Source: Kordia sp050633145 (lineage in GTDB: Bacteria; Bacteroidota; Bacteroidia; Flavobacteriales; Flavobacteriaceae). From it: a stretch of DNA of 64,000 nt. The first letter of the stretch is position 1, and the number at the start of each line of letters is the position of its first letter. Under the pieces are notes generated by a model. That model was not told the origin of the DNA. It worked only from the letters and a program-made list of their open reading frames with translations, and did not search any database. Both the position numbers and the translations under genes were made by a program. Below, piece by piece: positions 41,204 to 50,382 of the stretch. Location: assembly GCF_050633145.1 (NCBI RefSeq), contig NZ_JBOEFY010000080.1:30739-94738 (forward strand), written 5' to 3'.

Positions 41204-43225
41204 TTAATTGGCTAGTTGTTTAATATAATCGGAAAGAATATGATAGGTTTCTTCAATTTCGTGATCGGTCTGAATATTTTTGATCGCATACGAATTCTCT
41301 TTCGCCTTATTTTTATTATAAGCTAGTATTTCTTTGTAATCTGCTAAGTTGAGAACTTCAAAGGTTTTATGCGTCATTTCTATAGCATCCGACTTTTCAA
41401 AAATGGCATTAAATGTATCTCTATCTTTTTGAATACCAGCAACCGATATTGGCATTTTTCGCTCACTATTTAAGTAGTTTTGCAGATTTGTGTTGATTTC
41501 TCTAATCGTGATTGAAGCTTTATTTTTGTCAATTCGCGCCATACTTTGTGCACGTAAACTTTCATAATTTGCTGCTTCAGGAATTTTAAAATAGATATCT
41601 TTTTGAATGGTATCGCTAACAATAGTATTCGAATTAGCACTTTCACCATCTTCAATACCTGCTAATAAACTTGGAAATGCAATATCTGGCTCAATGCCAA
41701 CTGCTTGATGTGAGTTTCCTTTAAAACCATACATTTTCTCAATAGTAATTCTCAAAAAACCTTCTTCGCTTCGCAAAGGCACAATTTGTTGAATGGTTCC
41801 TTTACCGTAGGTTTTAGTTCCTACAATAATTGCTCTGTTATGATCGCGCAATGCAGCAGCAATAAATTCTGAAGCAGAAGCACTTTCACCATTAATTAAA
41901 ATAACTAACGGTTTGGTAAATAGTGTTCCTCTATTAAAATCTTTTACAATTGTTTTATTATCTGCTTGATCGCGATAAATTCCTAATGGACCTTTGTCAA
42001 TAAACATTCCTGCTAAATCAATAGCTTGTTTCATAGATCCGCCGCCATTTCCACGCAAGTCTAAAATGAGTCCATCAATATCAACAGCATTTAGCCTAAA
42101 GAGTTCTTTAGCAATATCGTTTGCACTTCCAAAACCATAATCTAAATTGGTGTAGAAACTTGGCAACGAAATGTAACCAATATTTTGTTCACCTTTTAGA
42201 ATAAAGCTATTCACGGCGTTTTCTTCAATCTTTAAACTTTCTTTTCGTAAAACAACTGTCTTATTGATGTTTTTATCATCCAATACATTGATCGTAATTT
42301 TCTTGTTGTTTTCATCATTAATGAAGTCATAAAGACTCACTAAAGAAAGACAAGTGGTACTAATTTTTGTTTCATTCGCTTCAAGCGATAACACTAAATC
42401 ACCAGCACTAATTTCTTTTTCTTTCCAAGCAGTACTTCCAGTTTGCAAGCCTGAAACGACAATTTTTCCATCGCTATTTTTTGAAAACCAAACGCCAATA
42501 GAACTCGTTTCTGTTCCGATAGAGTTCATAAAAGTTGCATTGTCAGTAGGATCAAAAAAGCTACTATGCGGATCGAAATACGAGCAAATTACATCTAAAA
42601 ATGTAGTTTCTATATGTGCTTGTAAACCGTTTACAGCCTGTAGTTTATCAACAATAAAACATTTGTTTTCGGCAATGACTTTTTGTTTTAATTGTGTTTT
42701 TATCTTTGGAAAGTTAGAAGGATTCGTTAACGATAAATAATCGCGAATTATATCTACTCTAATTTTCTTAGCCCAGCGTTTGTGAAGTGTTTCCGGTGTT
42801 TTTGAGAATTGAGATTTTTCTTTAAAACTTCCGTATGTTACGGTGTCTTTTCCTGAGAAATCAAGTCTAGATTTTTCAATTTTTTTAATCGTTTGCTGTG
42901 TTTGCTTTAAATGTTTTTCATAAAAAACAGTAAACTCATTCACAAAATCACACTTTCCATCTAGTAAATAGTCGTCCAATTTATCTTTTAATGGTGCCAA
43001 ACTTTCAATATCAGCTTTGGAAAACAACATGCGCCTATCATCTAAGCGTTCTAGGAGTTTATTAAATACATAATTAGAGAATTCGTCGTCAATTGCTTTT
43101 GGTTTGTAATGATTCTTTTCCAACATGTCTAAAATCAGACTCGATTTATTACAGAAAGAAAGTTCAGTTTGTGCAAACGTCGTCGTAACAACAAAAAGCA
43201 ATATAAAACGTAAAAATGTATGCAT
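41204..43225 (-). CDS. prc: Carboxy-terminal processing protease (S41, Prc type)
   Basis: A periplasmic serine protease of 673 residues that cuts exported proteins near their C termini. A signal (FILLFVVTTTFAQ) is followed by a helical domain, a PDZ domain (GVWFSKNSDGKIVVSGLQTG) and the S41 catalytic domain: ILDLRGNGGGSMKQAIDLAG, the nucleophile Ser in INGESASASEFIAAAL and the Lys in GTKTYGKGTIQQIVPL. The C-terminal domain of the Tsp family is present. It precedes the coiled-coil gene by 3 bases. Confidence 0.92.
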   Translation of the reverse strand: MHTFLRFILLFVVTTTFAQTELSFCNKSSLILDMLEKNHYKPKAIDDEFSNYVFNKLLERLDDRRMLFSKADIESLAPLKDKLDDYLLDGKCDFVNEFTVFYEKHLKQTQQTIKKIEKSRLDFSGKDTVTYGSFKEKSQFSKTPETLHKRWAKKIRVDIIRDYLSLTNPSNFPKIKTQLKQKVIAENKCFIVDKLQAVNGLQAHIETTFLDVICSYFDPHSSFFDPTDNATFMNSIGTETSSIGVWFSKNSDGKIVVSGLQTGSTAWKEKEISAGDLVLSLEANETKISTTCLSLVSLYDFINDENNKKITINVLDDKNINKTVVLRKESLKIEENAVNSFILKGEQNIGYISLPSFYTNLDYGFGSANDIAKELFRLNAVDIDGLILDLRGNGGGSMKQAIDLAGMFIDKGPLGIYRDQADNKTIVKDFNRGTLFTKPLVILINGESASASEFIAAALRDHNRAIIVGTKTYGKGTIQQIVPLRSEEGFLRITIEKMYGFKGNSHQAVGIEPDIAFPSLLAGIEDGESANSNTIVSDTIQKDIYFKIPEAANYESLRAQSMARIDKNKASITIREINTNLQNYLNSERKMPISVAGIQKDRDTFNAIFEKSDAIEMTHKTFEVLNLADYKEILAYNKNKAKENSYAIKNIQTDHEIEETYHILSDYIKQLAN

Positions 43226-43382
43226 GTATGCGAATAAGAATTTGTAGTATGTGAAGCTACTAATTTAGCAAATCTTTTGCTTTTTACGTAGGAATTGGTT
43301 TAAAAAGCAATGATCTATACTGCCTTTTACAGAATTTAATCAATCTTGATCTGTTCTAGACGAAAAATAATTCAATTTAAAA

Positions 43383-44204
43383 CTACTCTTTAATCTTCCC
43401 CGAAATATATTCCAAGGTTTCCTGATTGGTGGTAGCTAAATGCTTTGGTAGTTTATTGTCTTTCGGTAAAACAGCTAAAAAACGATCAAAATTTGACGTA
43501 TATACGTTTTTGAACAATGGTTTTTCAACATTCATACTTTTCAATATTTCTTCAAAAAACTCTTCATGATGTATTAAATCTTCTGCGCCAACATGAAAAA
43601 TTCCGTTTTTACGTCTGTTAATCATATAATGAATTTGCTGAGTTAGCTTTTTATCAGAAATTGTATTCATCACCAAATTCGGAAACACTTCAATAGGAAC
43701 TTTTTCTTGTAAGCATTGCTTTATTTCAAGGATTCGTGGTGAATTATGCCCAAAAACCATAGGCAAACGAATGATCGCATATTTTTTCTGCGGCAAACGC
43801 ATCAGCATATTTTCAATACGAATTTTAAGTTTCCCGTAAATGCTTTCCGAAAGTGTTTTATCATATTCGTATGACGGATAACTACTGTACGCATCAAAGA
43901 CATTTGCAGACGATAAGAAAAAGAGTTTACACGGTTTCGTTTTTACATATTCAGTTAAAAAAATATGTGCTTCAATCTGTGCGGCAAAATCGCCACGCAA
44001 AGCAGAAATGATAATGGTTGGTTGTACTTGTAGTACAATTTCATCAATGCCATCGTAATCCAAATCGTATCGAAAAAAATGTTGATTCTTTGCGAATGAT
44101 TTGTTGCTGTAAAAAGTTCCGTATACATCAAAATAGGAGCAAAGCTCTTTATAAATCGCTTGACCTACATATCCGCTTGCTCCTAATATTAAAATTCTGT
44201 TCAA
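43383..44204 (-). CDS. RmlD-like NAD(P)-binding protein
   Basis: A short-chain dehydrogenase-fold protein of 273 residues. The Rossmann glycine motif LILGASGYVGQAI is at the N terminus. PTIIISALRGDF and LFFLSSANVFDAY are typical of RmlD (dTDP-4-dehydrorhamnose reductase)-type sugar-nucleotide enzymes; the catalytic YxxxK is in SIYGKLKIR. No other sugar-nucleotide gene is near, so the substrate is not known. It lies 9 bases after gcvT on the same strand. Confidence 0.8.
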   Translation of the reverse strand: MNRILILGASGYVGQAIYKELCSYFDVYGTFYSNKSFAKNQHFFRYDLDYDGIDEIVLQVQPTIIISALRGDFAAQIEAHIFLTEYVKTKPCKLFFLSSANVFDAYSSYPSYEYDKTLSESIYGKLKIRIENMLMRLPQKKYAIIRLPMVFGHNSPRILEIKQCLQEKVPIEVFPNLVMNTISDKKLTQQIHYMINRRKNGIFHVGAEDLIHHEEFFEEILKSMNVEKPLFKNVYTSNFDRFLAVLPKDNKLPKHLATTNQETLEYISGKIKE

Positions 44205-44213
44205 AAGTATGTG

Positions 44214-45296
44214 CTATTTCTTATAAAAAGGAAGTTTTACCACTTTGGCAAGAACTCTATTTTTACGAATTTGAATGTAAATATTGCTTCCAACATCTTT
44301 GAAAACTGTTGGCACATATCCCAATCCGATTCCAACTTTCATAGAAGGAGACATCGTACCAGAGGTTACATTTCCTATATTATTTCCGTTTCCATCAACA
44401 ATATCATATCCTTGTCTTGGAATTCCACGATCTTGCATTTCAAATGCTACCAATCTGCGTTCTGTTCCTGTTCTTTTTTGTGCTTCAATAGCTTCACGAT
44501 TCACAAAATCTTTCGTGAATTTCGTAATCCATCCTAAGCCAGCTTCAATCGGAGATGTAGTATCATCAATATCATTTCCATATAAACAATAACCCATTTC
44601 CAAACGTAATGTATCTCTCGCAGCTAAACCAATTGGCTTAATCCCAAAATCAGCACCAGCTTCAAAAACATTCTTCCAAACTTCTGCTACATCTTCGTTC
44701 TTACAATAAATTTCAAATCCACCAGAACCTGTATAACCAGTTGCAGAAACGATTACATTTTCAACACCAGCAAATTTGGCAATCTGAAATGTATAATATT
44801 TGATATTTGTTAAATCAACTTCTGTCAAAGACTGCATTGCTTCCACAGCTTTTGGTCCTTGAATCGCCAATAAAGAATAATTATCAGATACATCTTTCAT
44901 TTCAGCTCCAACATCATTGTGGCTAGAAATCCAGTTCCAATCTTTTTCAATATTTGATGCGTTTACTACCAAAATGTACTTCTCTTCGTTCACTCTGTAA
45001 ATGATTAAATCATCTACAATTCCACCATCATTATTTGGCATGCAACTATATTGTGCTTTTCCGTCTTTCAATTTAGAAGCGTCATTTGTTGCAATTTTTT
45101 GAATCAATGCCAGTGCATTTGGTCCAGAAATTACAAATTCTCCCATGTGACTTACGTCAAAAACACCAACGCCATTACGAACTGTTTCGTGTTCAATATT
45201 AACGCCTTCGTACTGTACAGGCATGTTGTAACCTGCAAAAGGAACCATTTTAGCGCCTAATGCTTCGTGAATTTTTGATAGAGCTGTATCCTTCAT
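44214..45296 (-). CDS. gcvT: Aminomethyltransferase (glycine cleavage T protein)
   Basis: Transfers the methylene group of glycine to tetrahydrofolate in the glycine cleavage system. VPFAGYNMPVQYEGVNIEHE, VGVFDVSHMGEF and GYTGSGGFEIYC are signature sites; the Asp in VSHMGE-type region and RDTLRLEMGYCLYGNDIDD belong to the folate-binding core. 360 residues is normal. No other gcv gene is in the window. Confidence 0.95.
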   Translation of the reverse strand: MKDTALSKIHEALGAKMVPFAGYNMPVQYEGVNIEHETVRNGVGVFDVSHMGEFVISGPNALALIQKIATNDASKLKDGKAQYSCMPNNDGGIVDDLIIYRVNEEKYILVVNASNIEKDWNWISSHNDVGAEMKDVSDNYSLLAIQGPKAVEAMQSLTEVDLTNIKYYTFQIAKFAGVENVIVSATGYTGSGGFEIYCKNEDVAEVWKNVFEAGADFGIKPIGLAARDTLRLEMGYCLYGNDIDDTTSPIEAGLGWITKFTKDFVNREAIEAQKRTGTERRLVAFEMQDRGIPRQGYDIVDGNGNNIGNVTSGTMSPSMKVGIGLGYVPTVFKDVGSNIYIQIRKNRVLAKVVKLPFYKK

Positions 45297-45408
45297 GTGT
45301 TGTTTTTCTTAATTTGATTGCGAATTTATGAAAAATAGACATAAAAAAATGATGAATTATTACTTGATTCTTAAATTAACATGACTTTTTGAAAATTTCA
45401 CAAATTAG

Positions 45409-45543
45409 AATCTTTTTGATACAAATTTTCATGAATTAAAATATAGGGTTAAAATAGCACCACAGATACTTCGGAAAAGAATTAAAAGCTATTTGGACGA
45501 TTTTGATTTTGATAGAGATTATTATAGTTTTAACAACAACTAA
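45409..45543 (+). other. Possible gene remnant (open frame without start)
   Basis: In the 300-base gap 45297-45596 one plus-strand frame stays open for 44 codons without ATG, reading ELKYRVKIAPQILRKRIKSY and ending DFDRDYYSFNNN before a stop. The composition looks protein-like, but I cannot match it to a family. It may be the decayed C terminus of a lost gene or chance. Confidence 0.25.
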
Positions 45544-45596
45544 ATATAAATTTTGAAGCATCTTATCACTAAACATGCTGACGCTAATTTGAATAC

Positions 45597-46172
45597 ATGA
45601 CCGAACTTATAGATTACTTTAAAAGTTATACTCCTATTTCTGATGATTTAGAAAATTATCTAAATGAAATTATCATTGAAAAAAAGTTGGTTAAAGGAGA
45701 AGTGGTTCTTTCTGATAACTCTATGAAGAAAGAGCATATTTTTGTTGCGAGTGGTTGTTTGCGATCTTTTTATAAAACAGAAAGTGGAAAAGAATATACA
45801 ATACAATTCGCCATAGAAAACTGGTGGATAAGTGACTATATTACACTGTATACAAATGACAAATCGGTAGTGTCAATAGAAAGTTTAACAGCTTCAAAAA
45901 TTTTAATAATTGATAAAACTAAAGTTGAAGATTTCTATAAAAAATATCCTCAGTTTGAAACCTTTCAACGTAAAAATTTTGAAAAGCGTATCGCAACACT
46001 TCAAAAACGAATTTTAAGTTTGCTAACTCTAACTGCATCAGAGAAATATAGCCAGTTTGTTAATGATTATAGTGCATTTGAAAAAATAATACCAAATTAC
46101 CAAATTGCATCATACTTAGGTATAACTCCGCAGAGCTTAAGTAGAGTACGAAAAGAAAGAGTCAAAAGCTAA
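45597..46172 (+). CDS. Crp/Fnr-family regulator
   Basis: A 191-residue transcription factor with an N-terminal cyclic-nucleotide-binding-like beta roll (KKLVKGEVVLSDNSMKKEHI, VASGCLRSFYKTESGKEYTI, WWISDYITLYTNDKS) and a C-terminal helix-turn-helix (PNYQIASYLGITPQSLSRVR). It lacks Cys ligands for an Fe-S cluster. This subgroup is common in Bacteroidota and usually has no known effector. It precedes the nitroreductase and DJ-1-like genes and probably regulates them. Confidence 0.88.
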   Translation: MTELIDYFKSYTPISDDLENYLNEIIIEKKLVKGEVVLSDNSMKKEHIFVASGCLRSFYKTESGKEYTIQFAIENWWISDYITLYTNDKSVVSIESLTASKILIIDKTKVEDFYKKYPQFETFQRKNFEKRIATLQKRILSLLTLTASEKYSQFVNDYSAFEKIIPNYQIASYLGITPQSLSRVRKERVKS

Positions 46173-46212
46173 TTTATTACCATAGGTTCATTTTCACGTT
46201 CATACGATCATA

Positions 46213-46220
46213 TACTTTTG
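46213..46220 (+). promoter_or_regulatory. Nitroreductase promoter -7 element
   Basis: TACTTTTG, an exact TAnnTTTG, 17 bases before the ATG at 46237. No -33 TTTG is seen, so an activator such as the Crp-like protein upstream may be needed; that is inference. Confidence 0.5.
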
Positions 46221-46236
46221 TCATATAAATAAAAAT

Positions 46237-46872
46237 ATGACAATGAGTTTTTTAGATAAATTAAATGAGCGTTATGCTACTAAGGCGATGAATGGCGAAG
46301 TAGTTCCGCAAGAAAAAATAAACAACATTTTAGAAGCGATAAGATTGGCTCCAACATCAAGTGGATTGCAACCTTTTGAAGTGTTTGTGATTACTAATGA
46401 TGAAATTAAATCAAGTATCAAAGAAATTGCTTGGAATCAATCACAAGTAACAGACTGTTCTCATCTATTTGTATTTGCTGCTTGGGATAATTATACAGAA
46501 GATCGTATCAATTATATGTTCGATTTAACCAACGAGATTAGAGGTTTTAAAAATGAAGGTTGGGAAAATTATCGTCAAATGTTATTGTCTTCGTATCCAC
46601 AAAAAGATGCAGAAACTAATTTTGAACACGCAGCGCGACAAACATATATTGCTTTTATGGCCGCCATTACTCAAGCGGCGTACGAAGGTGTAGATAGTAC
46701 TCCAATGGAAGGTTTTGATCCTAATGCTTTAGATAAAATTCTCGGGTTACGTGAAAAAGGACTGCGTAGTACACTCTTATTGCCAATTGGATATAAAGAC
46801 GCAGCTAAAGATTGGTTGGTAAATCTTGTAAAGGTGAGAAAACCAATGGAAAAATTAGTAACTTTTATATAA
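46237..46872 (+). CDS. Nitroreductase-family NAD(P)H oxidoreductase
   Basis: An FMN-dependent oxidoreductase of 211 residues (NfsB/YdgI-type). SFLDKLNERYATKAMNG, IRLAPTSSGLQPFEVFVITN, AFMAAITQAAYEGVDSTPME and LLPIGYKDAAKDWL are the FMN- and substrate-binding segments. The start could be 46237 or 46243. Family members reduce nitroaromatics and quinones; the natural substrate is not known. The next gene begins 9 bases later. Confidence 0.85.
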   Translation: MTMSFLDKLNERYATKAMNGEVVPQEKINNILEAIRLAPTSSGLQPFEVFVITNDEIKSSIKEIAWNQSQVTDCSHLFVFAAWDNYTEDRINYMFDLTNEIRGFKNEGWENYRQMLLSSYPQKDAETNFEHAARQTYIAFMAAITQAAYEGVDSTPMEGFDPNALDKILGLREKGLRSTLLLPIGYKDAAKDWLVNLVKVRKPMEKLVTFI

Positions 46873-46881
46873 TTAAAGATC

Positions 46882-47793
46882 ATGAAGAAAAAAATAATAA
46901 TTGGTTTAGTTAGTGTCATAATTCTTTCACTTATTACTCTATATATAATGACGATACCAACATCTACAGAAGATGGCGCGTACAGTCCGTCTACATTAGC
47001 ATTAATGTTAGCAACGTCTTCTACAACAGATTTTGATAATACTAAATACGAAAATCCATATACAGGAAGCAAAAAAGTATTGATGATTTGTACTGAAGAA
47101 AGAAATATGACGATGGCTAATGGGAAAAAATTTTCAACAGGAAATCATCCAGTAGAAATGATGCTGCCAATGTTACATTTAAGAAATGCTGGTTTTGATA
47201 TAGATATTGCAACACCAACTGGCAAACCTGTAAAAATAGAAATGTGGGCAATGCCAGAAGAAGACGAACATGTAAAAGCTATATATGCAGCATATAAACA
47301 GCAATTTGAAAACCCAAAAAGTCTATCCGATTTTGTTACAAATGAAATGAACAATAGTGCTGATTATATAGCAGTATATATTCCAGGAGGACACGGTGCT
47401 ATGCTTGGACTTCCTGAAAATAAGGATTTAAACAAATTAATTCATTGGTCACACGACGAAGAGTTATTCATGCTTGCTATTTGTCACGGTCCAGCGGCAT
47501 TATTAGCTGCAAATATTGATAGCGACAAAGATGCATTCGTTTATAAAGATTATAAAATTGCTGCATTTCCAGATGCTGTTGACGAGCAAACACCTATGAT
47601 TGGATATATGCCAGGTCACATGCCTTGGAAATTTGGAGAAAAATTAAATGATTTGGGAGTTACAATTATTAATCAAGAAGCTGATAATACTTGTCATGTT
47701 GATAGAAAATTAATCACAGGAGCCAGTCCAGAAGCTGCGAATGATTTTGGGAAATTATCAGCAAATGAGTTGCTTAAAGAAGTGAACAAGTAA
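46882..47793 (+). CDS. DJ-1/PfpI-family protein, HchA-like, membrane-anchored
   Basis: A 303-residue protein with an N-terminal membrane segment (IIIGLVSVIILSLITLYIM), so it acts outside the cytosol or is anchored. The DJ-1/PfpI domain follows. YIPGGHGAMLGLPE and the catalytic Cys in LAICHGPAALLAA are typical of the Hsp31/HchA glyoxalase III group. An aldehyde-detoxifying role next to a nitroreductase would fit electrophile stress. The exported location is unusual for HchA itself. Confidence 0.82.
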   Translation: MKKKIIIGLVSVIILSLITLYIMTIPTSTEDGAYSPSTLALMLATSSTTDFDNTKYENPYTGSKKVLMICTEERNMTMANGKKFSTGNHPVEMMLPMLHLRNAGFDIDIATPTGKPVKIEMWAMPEEDEHVKAIYAAYKQQFENPKSLSDFVTNEMNNSADYIAVYIPGGHGAMLGLPENKDLNKLIHWSHDEELFMLAICHGPAALLAANIDSDKDAFVYKDYKIAAFPDAVDEQTPMIGYMPGHMPWKFGEKLNDLGVTIINQEADNTCHVDRKLITGASPEAANDFGKLSANELLKEVNK

Positions 47794-47816
47794 AGAGTCT
47801 ATACAAAAAAAACATA

Positions 47817-47856
47817 TAAAAAGCGATTTGAATTTTAACTCAAATCGCTTTTTTTA
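47817..47856. terminator. Terminator between hchA-like gene and thrC
   Basis: AAAAGCGATTTGA pairs with TCAAATCGCTTTT, followed by T-runs on both strands. It separates convergent genes and ends the thr operon on the minus strand. Confidence 0.88.
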
Positions 47857-47875
47857 GTTGTTTAAAACTCTGAAA

Positions 47876-49156
47876 TTAGTTTGTTAAAAACTTCTTCAAA
47901 CCATCATAATCATTAATGAAATGTGCTTCTTTTTCTTTATGCATGATTTCTTGAATCTGTGTTGGAATGTCTAATTTTTGATTCAAGGTCGATTCAACTG
48001 TCGGTAAAAATTTGACAGGATGTGCTGTTTCTAGAAAAATACCGTATGCATCTTGTAAATCATGATTTTTTAAACCTAAATACCCAACAGCGCCATGCGG
48101 ATCGGCAATGTACTTATGTTGATTGTAGATAGATTTCATAGCCGTTTTCGTTTCTGTATCTGTGAAACTATAGGATGAAAAATGCTGTTTGATCGTTGCT
48201 AAATCATTATTATATAATTCTTGAATACGAATGAAGTTACTCGGATTTCCAACATCCATCGCGTTTGAAATAGTTGCTATTGATTTCTTTGGAACATATT
48301 CACCATTTTCCAAATAGTTTGAAACTGTATCATTTACATTCGTTGAAGCAATAAAATGCTGAATTGGCAACCCTAATTTCTGCGCCATGATTCCTGCACA
48401 AATGTTTCCAAAGTTTCCACTAGGAACAGAGAAGACAATATTTTCATGTTTTTTGTGTATTGCTTTATATGCAAAGAAAAAGTAGAACATTTGCGGCAAC
48501 CAACGTGCAATATTGATAGAGTTTGCAGAGGTTAATGTACGTTCAATTTCTGCATCTAAAAAAGCAGTTTTTACCATTTCTTGGCAATCATCAAAAACGC
48601 CATCAACTTCTAAGGCTGTAATATTTTGTCCTAATGTAGTTAATTGCTTCTCTTGAATCTCGCTGACTTTTCCACTCGGATATAAAATCACAACATCAAC
48701 ACCTTTTACGCCTAAAAAACCATTGGCAACTGCGCCGCCAGTATCTCCAGAAGTCGCAACTAAAACCGTAACTTTTTCTTCTTTATCTCGATTAAAATAT
48801 CCTAAACAACGTGCCATAAATCGTGCACCAACATCTTTAAAAGCCATTGTTGGACCATGAAACAATTCTAAAGTTCCAATATGCTCTTCAATCGGAACAA
48901 CAGGGAAATCGAAACTCAAGGTTTCTGTAATAATTTCTTTTAAAACATTCGTTGGAATATCATCTCCGACAAATTGCTGAATGGCTTCAAAGGCAATTTC
49001 TTCATGTGAATACTTGTCAATATTTTTGATAAAATCTTCAGATAACGGTGTGATGTTTTCAGGAAAATAAATTCCTCTATCGGGCGCTAATCCCCGAATT
49101 ACAGCTTCTTTAAAAGAAACTTTTGGTGCGTTATGGTGTAGACTGTAATAATTCAT
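47876..49156 (-). CDS. thrC: Threonine synthase
   Basis: PLP enzyme that makes threonine from O-phosphohomoserine, the last step of the pathway. MNYYSLHHNAPKVSFKEAVI, the PLP-lysine in GPTMAFKDVGARFMAR, VATSGDTGGAVANGF and SVPSGNFGNICAG are signature sites. 426 residues is normal for the short bacterial form. It is third in thrA-thrB-thrC; the 243-base gap to thrB carries intergenic repeats. Confidence 0.96.
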   Translation of the reverse strand: MNYYSLHHNAPKVSFKEAVIRGLAPDRGIYFPENITPLSEDFIKNIDKYSHEEIAFEAIQQFVGDDIPTNVLKEIITETLSFDFPVVPIEEHIGTLELFHGPTMAFKDVGARFMARCLGYFNRDKEEKVTVLVATSGDTGGAVANGFLGVKGVDVVILYPSGKVSEIQEKQLTTLGQNITALEVDGVFDDCQEMVKTAFLDAEIERTLTSANSINIARWLPQMFYFFFAYKAIHKKHENIVFSVPSGNFGNICAGIMAQKLGLPIQHFIASTNVNDTVSNYLENGEYVPKKSIATISNAMDVGNPSNFIRIQELYNNDLATIKQHFSSYSFTDTETKTAMKSIYNQHKYIADPHGAVGYLGLKNHDLQDAYGIFLETAHPVKFLPTVESTLNQKLDIPTQIQEIMHKEKEAHFINDYDGLKKFLTN

Positions 49157-49190
49157 TGTTTGTTGCTTGTTTGTTGTTCTTATTCTGAAC

Positions 49191-49382
49191 GTCAGTTCGA
49201 GTGCTAAATTTTTAATTTAGTGATGCTTTACATTTAAAATTTATTATTTTACATTTTGAGTTCCCAAGTACTTCTCGATACAATTTTTCTTCATTTTATT
49301 TCGAAAAATCACTCGAAGAGACGTTTGATATTTAATTTTACCCAAGACCCAAGACCCAAGATCTGTCACATTGAGTGCAGTC
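49191..49382. repeat. Intergenic repeat cluster between thrB and thrC (copy 3)
   Basis: GTCAGTTCGAGTG (49191-49203) is the reverse complement of the right end of the repeat; a full copy (ACTTCTCGATACAATTTTTC to CACTCGAAGAGACG) follows at 49270-49323. Then ACCCAAG occurs three times in tandem (about 49339-49360), and TTGAGTGCAGTCGAAATG (about 49373) is another short repeat motif. The insertion splits the operon. Confidence 0.6.
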
Positions 49383-49399
49383 GAAATGCAAGATCCAAA

Positions 49400-50323
49400 T
49401 CACTCAAGAATTCGACAACCATTCGTATTTACTTTCGAAACATGTATGTCGTAATCGATGTTAAGGTTCTTATAAGTTTCAGACATGGTTTTAGCTACTT
49501 TTTCCGCCATTTCTTTTCCTTTACTTAAAGCAAATATAGAAGGTCCAGAACCTGAAATTCCTGCGCCTAATGCGCCACAATTGATTGCATTTTCTTTGAC
49601 TTCATCAAATCCAGGAATCAAGATAGAGCGTAATGGTTCTACGATTTCATCATGTAATGATCTACTTATTAAATCATAATCAGATGTGTATAAACCGCTT
49701 ATCAATCCACCTAAATTTCCAATCTGTATAATTGATTTTTTCAATGAAATATTTTTCTTCAAAACAGAACGAGAGTCTGATGTTTTTACTTCAATCTGCG
49801 GATGAATTACAGTTGCATACAATTCATTTGGCGTTGGAATTTTAATCAAATCCAAAGGATCATAACTTCGTACTAAGGTAAATCCACCCAAAAGGGCAGG
49901 AGCTACATTATCTGCATGTGCTGTTCCACTTGCGAGTTTTTCACCTTCCATGGCAAATGGTACCAATTCTTTTGCAGAAAATGGTTTTCCAAGCAATTCA
50001 TTCATTGCCCAAACCGTTCCTGCTGAACTTGCAGCACTACTTCCAATTCCGCTTCCAGCTTTGATATTTTTATAAATTTCAATTTCAAAACCATGATCTA
50101 AACCAAGTTTTTCAAGCATTGCTAATCCTGCAACACCAGCTACATTTTTGTTCGTTTCTAATGGTAAATCTTGCCCGACAAGCTTTGAAATTTTGATGCC
50201 TTTTTCAGACATTTTCCGAATGATCATTTCGTCACCAACGGTATCCAAGCAAAGTCCTAGGACGTCGAATCCACAAGATACATTGGCAATGGTTGCTGGC
50301 GCGAATATTTTGAGTTCGTTCAT
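49400..50323 (-). CDS. thrB: Homoserine kinase
   Basis: A GHMP-fold kinase that phosphorylates homoserine. FAPATIANVSCGFDVLG and the phosphate-binding loop GSGIGSSAASSAGTVWA (about 91-107) identify it; GALGAGISGSGPSIFALS is the third GHMP motif. 307 residues. It lies 59 bases after thrA on the transcript. Confidence 0.95.
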   Translation of the reverse strand: MNELKIFAPATIANVSCGFDVLGLCLDTVGDEMIIRKMSEKGIKISKLVGQDLPLETNKNVAGVAGLAMLEKLGLDHGFEIEIYKNIKAGSGIGSSAASSAGTVWAMNELLGKPFSAKELVPFAMEGEKLASGTAHADNVAPALLGGFTLVRSYDPLDLIKIPTPNELYATVIHPQIEVKTSDSRSVLKKNISLKKSIIQIGNLGGLISGLYTSDYDLISRSLHDEIVEPLRSILIPGFDEVKENAINCGALGAGISGSGPSIFALSKGKEMAEKVAKTMSETYKNLNIDYDIHVSKVNTNGCRILE

Positions 50324-50382
50324 TTTTTTTAGTATTGAGATGTTAGTATTGAGAAAGTTTCAATACTAACATCTATAATTTC

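Noticed and set aside
49339..49362. Triple ACCCAAG repeat as a CRISPR or regulatory array
   Set aside because: Units of 7 bases without spacers are a simple tandem repeat; no CRISPR array or cas gene is seen in the window.
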